Source: Thiosulfatimonas sediminis (GTDB taxonomy: Bacteria; Pseudomonadota; Gammaproteobacteria; Thiomicrospirales; Thiomicrospiraceae). Taken from it: a stretch of 64,000 nucleotides of DNA. The position numbers were made by a program, and so were the translations under genes. The notes beneath the pieces were generated by a model, which was not told the origin of the DNA, did not search any database, and saw nothing but the letters and a program-made list of their open reading frames with translations. Positions 57,052 through 64,000 of the stretch are shown piece after piece. The DNA lies in NCBI RefSeq assembly GCF_011398355.1, contig NZ_AP021889.1, positions 2,108,001-2,172,000 of the forward strand, given 5' to 3'. Every line of letters starts with the position of its first letter. Positions within the stretch are counted from its first letter, which is position 1.

Positions 57052-57771
57052 TTAATCCAACGTCGGAAAATTTAAAATAATATTCACTTGTTGCGCTAAT
57101 GCTTGAGAAACCTTACGGCGATTTACAATCCTTCGATAATGGCGATTCAATAAACTTTTCACCCATAAACGTTTCAAGGCACTTGATTCATGAATCTGCT
57201 TAATCAACCTGTGTTCTCGGCTTGCCTGAAGATGCTCGACCAAGGGTTTGCTAAGATTGTCTAAACCATAACGCTTAGGCGTAAGATCATAAATATAAGT
57301 AAATTCAGGCCCCAGTTCCTTAATCGACACTTGCCCTTTTTGCTTCCAATCAGCGACAACTTCTTCAAGAACTTTTTGATCCCAAAGTTTCGGATTTGCT
57401 CTCATTCTTAAAACCCATTCATTAACCAATGCCCTTGCGGAAGGAGTATTGTTAATAAAAAGCGTGCCACTGGCTAACTCTTTACCCTGAAAATAATGAA
57501 CAGCAATATCCTCTTTAACATCGGCAAAAAAACCACGTAAATCAGCATGAACAAAAGCATCTGCATCAATATAAAGGATTTTATCATTAGGAAATTTTTG
57601 ACAAGCCCGATGAATAAACTCAGGCTTAAACGCAATGATTTTTTGCCATTCGTCTGCACTTACTTTTTCTAGGTAAGGCTCTAAACCAAAACGGACCAAT
57701 GACGCTTTCATCAACCTTGCATGCTCTGAATAAAGCGCATCATCCGTGTAAAACCCAATAATTTTTAACAT
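57052..57771 (-). CDS. GT-A-fold glycosyltransferase-like protein
   Basis: This 239-residue protein has a nucleotide-sugar DxD motif within DKILYIDADAFVHADLRGFF, followed by ASGTLFINNTPSARALVNEW, the pattern of GT8/GT77-like nucleotide-diphospho-sugar transferases. GAGGAG lies 6-7 nt before ATG 57771. It overlaps the end of the upstream polysialyltransferase-like gene by 7 bp, so both form one operon. The sugar and acceptor are unknown, probably in LPS core or capsule. Confidence 0.78.
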   Translation of the reverse strand: MLKIIGFYTDDALYSEHARLMKASLVRFGLEPYLEKVSADEWQKIIAFKPEFIHRACQKFPNDKILYIDADAFVHADLRGFFADVKEDIAVHYFQGKELASGTLFINNTPSARALVNEWVLRMRANPKLWDQKVLEEVVADWKQKGQVSIKELGPEFTYIYDLTPKRYGLDNLSKPLVEHLQASREHRLIKQIHESSALKRLWVKSLLNRHYRRIVNRRKVSQALAQQVNIILNFPTLD

Positions 57772-58787
57772 TTACTCTCCTCAACGATTTTGAAAAACAA
57801 TTTTTCAAACGCGTCTTCCAACTTGCCGTAAAAAATGAACTGTAGATCTCTACGAAGCAATGCCGAAGTAAATAATGCGGTTGATTGTGTCGCAATCACG
57901 TAACGAACATCTAATTCGAACAACAACAATTCCAGTGGAATGGATTTTGGCAAAAGAATGGTATTAGAAGACATTAACCAATCTAGGCTCGAATCCATTC
58001 GAGGGTGTGGCTTAACTAAAATTGACACGACCCGATTATCTCGAATCCGTTGATTAATTTCGCGCTTTAAGCTCTCATTAAGTTGACTTGGATGGGGCAA
58101 AATCAATAGAGCATCTGCACTAAACGTGTTGCTTTCATGGAACCTGATCAAACTCTGCAATAGCAGCTTTAACTTCTCGACACGGTAAAACGTCAGCGGT
58201 ATCTGCTTTAAAGAAATTTTCGTGGCCAAAGCGGAATAAGCCATTTCCGGTCTAAGCAACCACCCCTCGTTAATCCAATCACTGGCGCCAATTGTGATGG
58301 GATGCTTCCAATCACACGGATACATGAGCTTTTTAATCCAAGAATCGAGTACACGATCACGCCATGTTTGCGAGCGTTTTCGACCGGTGTAACTAAACAC
58401 CCCCTCATCAAGATAAATCCCTTTCACCTGCGGTTTATGCTTTACCGCTTCGGTCATAGCGCATTGAAACTCAATGCGGCGGTCACTACCGACAAAAACC
58501 TGATCCGGTTTAAGCTCGGCAACAATGCATTTTATCTCTTCAAGTTCTTGGCGACGCTTCTGCCACTTTGCAATAGCACCTTTAAACTTGCCATGAAAAC
58601 ACCAACTTTCAATAAAAGGCGAATCTGCGCCAATTTTTTGCAGCGCCTCTAAATAGGGGTTGTCTTGACCAATGGGGAAATCCACATACATCAAATAGCT
58701 TTTCTCATCTTTGCGGTGTTCGGCAAAAACAAAACTATTCAAAAAATTCCACGGCGTTGCAGCAATATAAAGTGAGACATTTGCCAT
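57765..58787 (-). CDS. GT52/polysialyltransferase-like glycosyltransferase
   Basis: This 340-residue protein starts ANVSLYIAATPWNFLNSFVFA, has a long middle with YLDEGVFSYTGRKRSQTWRD, and carries a C-terminal half with LLILPHPSQLNESLK, SILVKPHPRMDSSLDWL, and SIPLELLLFELDVRYVIATQSTALFTSAL. The HP and VKPHPR...PLELLL pattern is that of bacterial sialyltransferases and polysialyltransferases (GT38/GT52, GT-B fold). It probably adds an acidic or other sugar to a surface glycan. No sialic-acid synthesis gene is in the window, so the donor is uncertain. Confidence 0.7.
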   Translation of the reverse strand: MANVSLYIAATPWNFLNSFVFAEHRKDEKSYLMYVDFPIGQDNPYLEALQKIGADSPFIESWCFHGKFKGAIAKWQKRRQELEEIKCIVAELKPDQVFVGSDRRIEFQCAMTEAVKHKPQVKGIYLDEGVFSYTGRKRSQTWRDRVLDSWIKKLMYPCDWKHPITIGASDWINEGWLLRPEMAYSALATKISLKQIPLTFYRVEKLKLLLQSLIRFHESNTFSADALLILPHPSQLNESLKREINQRIRDNRVVSILVKPHPRMDSSLDWLMSSNTILLPKSIPLELLLFELDVRYVIATQSTALFTSALLRRDLQFIFYGKLEDAFEKLFFKIVEESKC

Positions 58788-58860
58788 AAATAGGTTATTT
58801 CTTCTTTTTTTATTAGGTCATATTAAATACAGTACACAACATTCACAGAAAAGAAAGCCT

Positions 58861-59718
58861 ATGTCTCTATACAAAGAAATCAGAAAAAACGTTATACCCC
58901 TGACAAACTGGTTAAAAATTCAGTGTCGTCATTTTTTTCAGAAAAAGATGCCTATTACACATAAAAACAAAACAGAAGTGATTGCTTCACTCACTTCTTA
59001 TCCAGCACGTTTTAGCAGTTTACATTTAACACTCAAGTCATTGCTTCAACAAACGGTCTCAGCTGACCAAATTCTATTATGGATTGCTGTAGAAGACAAA
59101 AGTCAATTGCCAAGAAAGGTTCTACAGCTAGCAAAATTGAATCAAATCGAAATTCACTTTACCGAAGATACACGCTCTTACAAGAAAATCATCCCGGCGT
59201 TAGAAAAATATCCGCAAGCGTGCATCGTAACCTTTGACGATGATGTTTACTACCCCCCAAATACCTTGCAAAAGCTGCTCGAAGGACATCAGAAAAACCC
59301 TTATAAAATCATTGCCAATCGCACTCACTTGATTTCCGTAGACAATCTTGGCAACTTACAACCTTACAAGCAGTGGCATAAGAACTGCTCTAACCAAAGT
59401 CGCCCGGAGAGAAACTTCCAAACCGGTGTTGGCGGTGTACTTTACCCGCCAAATAGCCTTCATAAAATGGTGACCGATAAAAACTTATTTACCAAGTTAG
59501 CCCCGCACGGCGATGATATTTGGCTGTATTGGATGATGCGCCTCAACGGCAACACCGCAATGCAAACGCAAAACGATTTTGAATTTTATCACTGGCCGTT
59601 TTCACAAAAAACGGCGCTTTATAAGCAAAACGTGCGCAAAGACGGCAACGACACGCAAATCCAAGCCATGCTCCAACAGTTTGGCTCGCCCTTGTGCCTA
59701 CCGGTTAATGACGATTAA
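58861..59718 (+). CDS. GT-A glycosyltransferase (family 2-like)
   Basis: This 285-residue protein has EVIASLTSYPARFSSLHLTLKSLLQQT at the start of the domain, a metal motif CIVTFDDDVYYPP, and GVGGVLYPPNSLH and PHGDDIWLYWMMRL further on, as in LPS or capsule glycosyltransferases of the GT2/DUF-type. There is no membrane helix. It is transcribed against the flanking glycosyltransferase genes, and its 3' end overlaps the convergent GT4 gene by 14 bp. Confidence 0.82.
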   Translation: MSLYKEIRKNVIPLTNWLKIQCRHFFQKKMPITHKNKTEVIASLTSYPARFSSLHLTLKSLLQQTVSADQILLWIAVEDKSQLPRKVLQLAKLNQIEIHFTEDTRSYKKIIPALEKYPQACIVTFDDDVYYPPNTLQKLLEGHQKNPYKIIANRTHLISVDNLGNLQPYKQWHKNCSNQSRPERNFQTGVGGVLYPPNSLHKMVTDKNLFTKLAPHGDDIWLYWMMRLNGNTAMQTQNDFEFYHWPFSQKTALYKQNVRKDGNDTQIQAMLQQFGSPLCLPVNDD

Positions 59719-60793
59719 GCAGCTGTTGATACACCTCATGGTTACCCACCACCATCTGCTGCACTGAAAATTGTTGACGCATGAATTGCTTAGCGTTCTC
59801 ACCCATTTGCTGACGCAGTTCTGGATTTTGTAACAGTTTTTCAATCGCGTTCTGCAAGGCTTTTGTATCGGCCGCTGGAACCAATAAGCCATTAACGCCG
59901 TCTTCGACCGCTTCGGGAATCCCGCCCACTGCCGATGCAACAATCGGCACGCCTTGTTGCGAGGCTTGTAACAAAGACACGCCCAAACCTTCCATTAAGG
60001 CAGGATGCACCAGCAAATCAATACAGCCAAACAATCTCGGCATATCCTCACAAAAGCCAGTAAACTGCACCGTTTCTTTCAGCCCTAATTGAGCAATTTG
60101 TTGCTCCAAGGTTTCACGATATTTTCCCTTACCAAAAAATAACACTTTGATTTGTGGAAAAGATTCCAGAAGTGCAGGCAAAATTGTTAACAGATAGCTA
60201 TGCCCTTTACGCTCAATTAACTGCGCGACCACCCCAATCACTAGCGCATCTGATGCTAGATTAAAACGCGCCCTAAAATCTATTGGATTACACGCCGAAG
60301 TGGCATCTTCCACCAAGGCACTGCGCACACAAACCACGTTCTCTGCTGTCAGCCCCTGACTTAACAAAACCGTGCGAATCCCCTCGGAAATGGTAATCAC
60401 CTTATCGTAAAGACCGTATTTCCAACGCGTTACCCAGCGGCTTTCGGGGTTATCGACGCGACGTGAAATCACCGCCGGCACCTTTGCCCATTTAGCGGCA
60501 AGCCCTCCCCACACATCGGCTCCGCGCCGACTGTGAACATGTACCAAATCCGGCTGAACCTGCTGAATCGCTTTTTTGATTCGCCACAACAAGCCGATAT
60601 CCAGATCGCCCTTAGCGGCAATCTCAATTACTTGAAAACCGCGTTGCTTCATCTCCTGCGCAATCACACTGCCGCGCGTCGCCAGCAAAACATTGTCGAC
60701 ACCAAAATCGTCTTTCAAACCCTGCATAATAAAGGTGACTTGCTTAGCGCCACCATACAGATGCTTGCCCAATTCAATGTGCAGCACTTTCAC
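59705..60793 (-). CDS. family 4 glycosyltransferase
   Basis: This 362-residue GT-B protein has an N-terminal acceptor domain (LGKHLYGGAKQVTFIMQGL; VHVHSRRGADVWGG) and a C-terminal donor domain with VIGVVAQLIERKGHSYLL and the GT4 E-x7-E region ALMEGLGVSLLQASQQGVPIVASAVGGIPEAVEDGVNGLLV. It is likely an LPS core or O-antigen enzyme. Its ATG overlaps the stop of the heptosyltransferase gene (ATGA at 60790-60793), so translation is coupled. Confidence 0.92.
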   Translation of the reverse strand: MKVLHIELGKHLYGGAKQVTFIMQGLKDDFGVDNVLLATRGSVIAQEMKQRGFQVIEIAAKGDLDIGLLWRIKKAIQQVQPDLVHVHSRRGADVWGGLAAKWAKVPAVISRRVDNPESRWVTRWKYGLYDKVITISEGIRTVLLSQGLTAENVVCVRSALVEDATSACNPIDFRARFNLASDALVIGVVAQLIERKGHSYLLTILPALLESFPQIKVLFFGKGKYRETLEQQIAQLGLKETVQFTGFCEDMPRLFGCIDLLVHPALMEGLGVSLLQASQQGVPIVASAVGGIPEAVEDGVNGLLVPAADTKALQNAIEKLLQNPELRQQMGENAKQFMRQQFSVQQMVVGNHEVYQQLLNRH

Positions 60794-61857
60794 GAGAGCA
60801 CCTCAATATGCGCCACCCCTTGATTCAGCCTCTGCCACTCTTGGACGACCCATTCCGGTGTCAGCGCTCGCATACAGTCAAAACGGCCATCACAGATGGG
60901 ATTGCGGCGACATGGCGAACAATCAAGCTTGTGATAGAGCACTTTGGCATTGTCACGACGAGTGTTGACGTAAGGAAGCGTTGAACCAAACAGCGCCAAG
61001 GTCGGTTTGTTTTCGGCAATGCCCATGTGCGTTAAGCCGGTATCGACACCAATAACGCCTTGCGAGTGACGAATAACCGCGATGGCTTCTTGAATACGGG
61101 TTTTGCCGACCAGATTGATGACATGTGCAGGCATAGATTGCATCAAGACTTCAGCCGCCAGTTTGTCGCCGGGGCCGCCCAATATTGCAATTTTTTGATT
61201 GACGGGAAGGCATTGTGCCAAGGCTTGCCAGTTTTCATCAAACCAATGTTTTTGCGGACGCGTGGTAAAGGGACAAAACACCAGATAATCCGACCCCAGT
61301 TCCGCTCGAATCGTCTTCCAATTCGGTGTATCGAGATTAGCCGGTAAGTGCATGGAAAACGAACCGATTGAACAGCCTAAATAGTGCGCCATCGCCTGAT
61401 ATTCAGAACTGATCAGATCGCCTTTGACTAGATTGCCGTCAACGACTTCATCCATCCATTTCTGCGAACCTTCGCGCGAATTTAACCCAATCTTGCGCTT
61501 CGCCTGCGACCACTTCACCAACACACCGCTTTTGGCCAAACTTTGCAAATCAATCGCCAAATCATAATTGGCCGCGCGCAGACGCTGTTTCATTTGCCGT
61601 AGTTCGCGCCACAGTTTAAACCAGCGCAACGCCTTAAAATCTTGGACCCACTGGCTTTTGGGGATAATAATGAGCTCGTCTAATAGTTCATGGCCGCGAA
61701 TCACATCGGCAAACTCCGGCTGCACCGCCCAGCTAATTTTTGCATCGGGATAACGGTTTTTGAGCGCCTTTAATAAGGGCGAGGCCATGACAATGTCGCC
61801 CATGGCGCTCATACGAACCAATAAAATTTTTTCAACGGGAGTATTTGAATGCGTCAT
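60790..61857 (-). CDS. family 9 glycosyltransferase (heptosyltransferase-like)
   Basis: This 355-residue GT-B protein has EKILLVRMSAMGDIVMASPLLKALKNRYPDAKISW at the N-terminus, then AIDLQSLAKSG, AILGGPGDKLAAE, and the donor block GVIGVDTGLTHMGIAENKPTLALFGST. These are the signatures of ADP-heptose:LPS heptosyltransferases (WaaC/WaaF/RfaQ). It probably builds the LPS inner core. A cysteine pair in CSPCRRNPICDGRFDCM is also common in this family. It is first in an operon with the GT4 gene. Confidence 0.93.
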   Translation of the reverse strand: MTHSNTPVEKILLVRMSAMGDIVMASPLLKALKNRYPDAKISWAVQPEFADVIRGHELLDELIIIPKSQWVQDFKALRWFKLWRELRQMKQRLRAANYDLAIDLQSLAKSGVLVKWSQAKRKIGLNSREGSQKWMDEVVDGNLVKGDLISSEYQAMAHYLGCSIGSFSMHLPANLDTPNWKTIRAELGSDYLVFCPFTTRPQKHWFDENWQALAQCLPVNQKIAILGGPGDKLAAEVLMQSMPAHVINLVGKTRIQEAIAVIRHSQGVIGVDTGLTHMGIAENKPTLALFGSTLPYVNTRRDNAKVLYHKLDCSPCRRNPICDGRFDCMRALTPEWVVQEWQRLNQGVAHIEVLS

Positions 61858-62018
61858 AGAAGAAAGGCTTTTAGCTTAAAAATTTTTTATCGCTTGGAAG
61901 ATAGATTATGATACAACCTTTGAGTGCCGGCAGGACGGATTTTACCGCACGCTCAATGAAAAACTCACCGATATAGCACTTGAACAATCAACCCAATCCT
62001 ACGGAAACCTCCAGAAAG

Positions 62019-62693
62019 ATGAGTCAGCTTGAAAGCCCTTTTGCTCGTATAAAAGCCCACCTTCATGCCGCTTTAAAAGACCACGGAATACTCAGAGCGC
62101 TGTATCGCAATCTCTATCAAATTTCCTCTGAAGGCCATCCTAAAGCCTTGCGTAGCAACCATCCCTCGCCGGCATTTATTAAAAAAATGCAGCAAAAACA
62201 CGCGATCAAAACCATTTTAAGCGTACGCCGTGCCGACACCACAGGCGCGTATTTGCTTGAAAAAGAGACCTGTGACCAACTCGGCATCCGTCTAGTCAAC
62301 CATGCGATGTCCTCGCGACAACTGCCAAGCGTCGCCGATGTGTTAAAGGCCAAAGCGTTATTGGAATCCATTGAATATCCTATTTTGATTCATTGCAAAT
62401 CCGGTGCCGACCGCGCAGGAATGATGAGCGTTTTTTATAAGCACTTTATCGAAAAACAACCGATCGAAGAAGCCCTCGCGCAGTTGAGCATGAAGTACGG
62501 CCATTTTCGCTGGGCAGACACCGGTAAATTAGATTTCTTTTTTGACGACTATTTGGCGTTTAAAAAGCAACATCCAGACATCAGTTTTGAAACTTGGCTA
62601 ACGGAGCATTATGACCAACAAGCCTTAAACGCACAGTTCAAAGCCGAAGGCTGGGCCAACATCGTCGTCAATAAAATTTTGCATCGAGAGTAA
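62019..62693 (+). CDS. dual-specificity/tyrosine phosphatase-like protein
   Basis: This 224-residue protein has a phosphatase P-loop [10 protein letters not shown] (C-x5-R) within [21 protein letters not shown], preceded by [34 protein letters not shown], the pattern of atypical dual-specificity phosphatases. In several gammaproteobacteria such genes lie in LPS clusters. The substrate could be a protein or a lipid or sugar phosphate. The start is uncertain: ATG 62019 is used, while a TTG at 61980 extends the frame 13 codons. It is two bases before msbA, so it is co-transcribed with it. Confidence 0.82.
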   Translation: MSQLESPFARIKAHLHAALKDHGILRALYRNLYQISSEGHPKALRSNHPSPAFIKKMQQKHAIKTILSVRRADTTGAYLLEKETCDQLGIRLVNHAMSSRQLPSVADVLKAKALLESIEYPILIHCKSGADRAGMMSVFYKHFIEKQPIEEALAQLSMKYGHFRWADTGKLDFFFDDYLAFKKQHPDISFETWLTEHYDQQALNAQFKAEGWANIVVNKILHRE

Positions 62694-62695
62694 GC

Positions 62696-64000
62696 ATGTT
62701 TGATCGCGCCACCTTGAGTCTTTATCGTCGCTTACTGCGTTACGTACTGCCTTACAAAAAACTCATCGCCGTGACCTTATTGGCATTAATCGTCATCGCA
62801 GTGATGGAACCGGCAACCGCTTGGATATTAAAAGAGCTGGTTGATGAAAGCCTAATCGCTAAAAATCCCGACTCTTTTGTGATGATGCCACTTCTGCTGG
62901 CAGGCGTTTTCATCATCAAAGGGATTGCCGACTATTTCAGCAAAGTCTTCAGCCAATGGATTGCGCAAAGTGCGATTCTCGACATTCGCTCGGCGATGTA
63001 CCGCAAGATGCAATCGCTGCCCTACAGCACCTTCCAGAGTTACTCCACCGGCAGACTGATGTCGAAAATCACCTACGATGTGCCGCAGGCGAGCAACGCC
63101 CTATCCAATGCCTGGGTTATCATTATCCGCGACTCGCTTACCGTAGTGGCTTTGGTCGCCTATTTGCTTTATATCTCTTGGCAACTGACTTTATTAATGC
63201 TGATTATTGCCCCAGTGGTCGCTTTCATTATTGATAAAGCAAGTCGGCTGATGCGTAACTCCAGCCGCAATATGCAGGCCGATATGGGGCAGATGACGCA
63301 TCAACTGGAAGAGGGCTTAAACGCTTATCAAGACATCAAAATTTACGGCGCAGAACGCTATGAACAGAACCGCTTTCAAAACACCGCCAAAAGCTTATTA
63401 ATCAACACCTTAAATGTCACTAAAGTTTCTGCGCTGAATGTTCCGCTCGTGCAGATACTGGCGGCGATTGCCTTGGCCGTAGTGGTTTATATCGCCATGC
63501 AAATGTCCGCCAAAGACATGTTCACCCCGGGCGAACTGCTCTCTTTCATCACCGCAATGGCGTTGACTTTCGAGCCGATTCGCCGCCTGACCAGCATCAA
63601 TGAAACCGTCCAAAAAGGCATGGCGGCGGCGGAAAGTATTTTTGAGCTACTGGATTTGCCGGACGAAGCCAATAACGGCTCGCATCGTTTTGACAGCATT
63701 GACGGCGAAATCGTCTTCAAACAACTGGGTTTTACCTACCCTAATGCCGACACTGCGACCTTTGAAAACTTTAATTTAACCATTCCGGCGAAAAAAACCA
63801 CCGCGCTGGTCGGCCAATCCGGCAGTGGTAAATCGACCTTAGCGCATCTGATTGCCCGTTTCTTTGAGCCGACCGCCGGTCGCATTACCTTAGACGGCTA
63901 TCCATTGAGCGAAATCGAACTGAATCACTTCCGCCAAAACATCGCCTTTGTCAGCCAGAACATCATTCTTTTCAATGACACGCTTGCCGCCAATATCGCT
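62696..64000 (+). CDS. msbA: lipid A export ABC transporter MsbA (partial, C-terminus off right edge)
   Basis: The frame opens at ATG 62696 and is open to the window end, giving 435 codons (about three quarters of the usual 580). Six N-terminal membrane helices ([40 protein letters not shown] and others) are followed by the nucleotide-binding domain with Walker [10 protein letters not shown] (about 63814-63840) and the Q-loop region [12 protein letters not shown]. The LSGGQ and Walker B motifs lie beyond the edge. It flips lipid A-core across the inner membrane, fitting the adjoining LPS genes. lpxK or further LPS genes may follow. Confidence 0.95.
   Translation, partial: MFDRATLSLYRRLLRYVLPYKKLIAVTLLALIVIAVMEPATAWILKELVDESLIAKNPDSFVMMPLLLAGVFIIKGIADYFSKVFSQWIAQSAILDIRSAMYRKMQSLPYSTFQSYSTGRLMSKITYDVPQASNALSNAWVIIIRDSLTVVALVAYLLYISWQLTLLMLIIAPVVAFIIDKASRLMRNSSRNMQADMGQMTHQLEEGLNAYQDIKIYGAERYEQNRFQNTAKSLLINTLNVTKVSALNVPLVQILAAIALAVVVYIAMQMSAKDMFTPGELLSFITAMALTFEPIRRLTSINETVQKGMAAAESIFELLDLPDEANNGSHRFDSIDGEIVFKQLGFTYPNADTATFENFNLTIPAKKTTALVGQSGSGKSTLAHLIARFFEPTAGRITLDGYPLSEIELNHFRQNIAFVSQNIILFNDTLAANIA

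Overview
The window is a chromosomal stretch of a gammaproteobacterium. Supporting evidence is the SspA/SspB pair, the EpmA/EpmB/EF-P set, an MSHA-type pilus operon, YhdP, RNase G, MsbA and an rRNA operon with tRNA-Ile and tRNA-Ala in the spacer. Base composition is moderately AT-rich throughout. The 16S sequence and gene content recall sulfur-oxidising Thiotrichales/Piscirickettsiaceae-type bacteria (Thiomicrospira/Hydrogenovibrio relatives), but that placement is an inference from memory, not a search.

Layout. 1-2633: the N-terminal 877 codons of a PD-(D/E)XK repair nuclease that runs off the left edge. 2851-4451: a small membrane-protein gene split by a 1238-bp IS3-family element with a 3-bp target duplication. 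4846-5643: two tandem cold-shock proteins, one divergent in its RNA-binding motifs. 6029-16378: housekeeping and accessory genes (YgjP-like metallopeptidase, pseudouridine synthase, HIRAN protein, DEDDh exonuclease, thiol peroxidase, cytochrome b561, gamma-glutamyltranspeptidase, M48 protease with LemA, SYLF-domain protein, parvulin).

16576-23174 is a six-gene mevalonate pathway cluster (mvaA, fni, mvaS, two GHMP kinases, mvaD). It is sufficient on paper to turn acetoacetyl-CoA plus acetyl-CoA into IPP and DMAPP if the second kinase is the phosphomevalonate kinase. 23233-28399: sspB-sspA, a 255-bp segment bounded by 12-bp inverted repeats, epmA-efp divergent from epmB, a DTW tRNA-modification enzyme and an acetyltransferase.

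28406-40987 (minus strand) is one tightly overlapping operon of MSHA-type pilus assembly genes in the order M-L-N-E-G-I-J-K, with rmuC translationally coupled at the end and no pilin genes in the window. 41193-46909 is a complete rRNA operon on the minus strand (promoter, 16S, tRNA-Ala, tRNA-Ile, 23S, 5S, terminator, in which long RNase III-type processing stems can be recognised). 47303-53216: yhdP, rng, maf. 53378-64000: a HIT protein, then envelope-polysaccharide genes on both strands (flippase-like protein, six predicted glycosyltransferases, O-antigen ligase, a phosphatase) ending in the first two thirds of msbA at the right edge.

Most of the window is ordinary core genome. The least ordinary parts are the gammaproteobacterial mevalonate cluster with its unusual kinase pair, the rearranged pilus operon with a predicted c-di-GMP-binding ATPase, the putative MITE upstream of sspA, and the gene reconstructed from around the insertion sequence.
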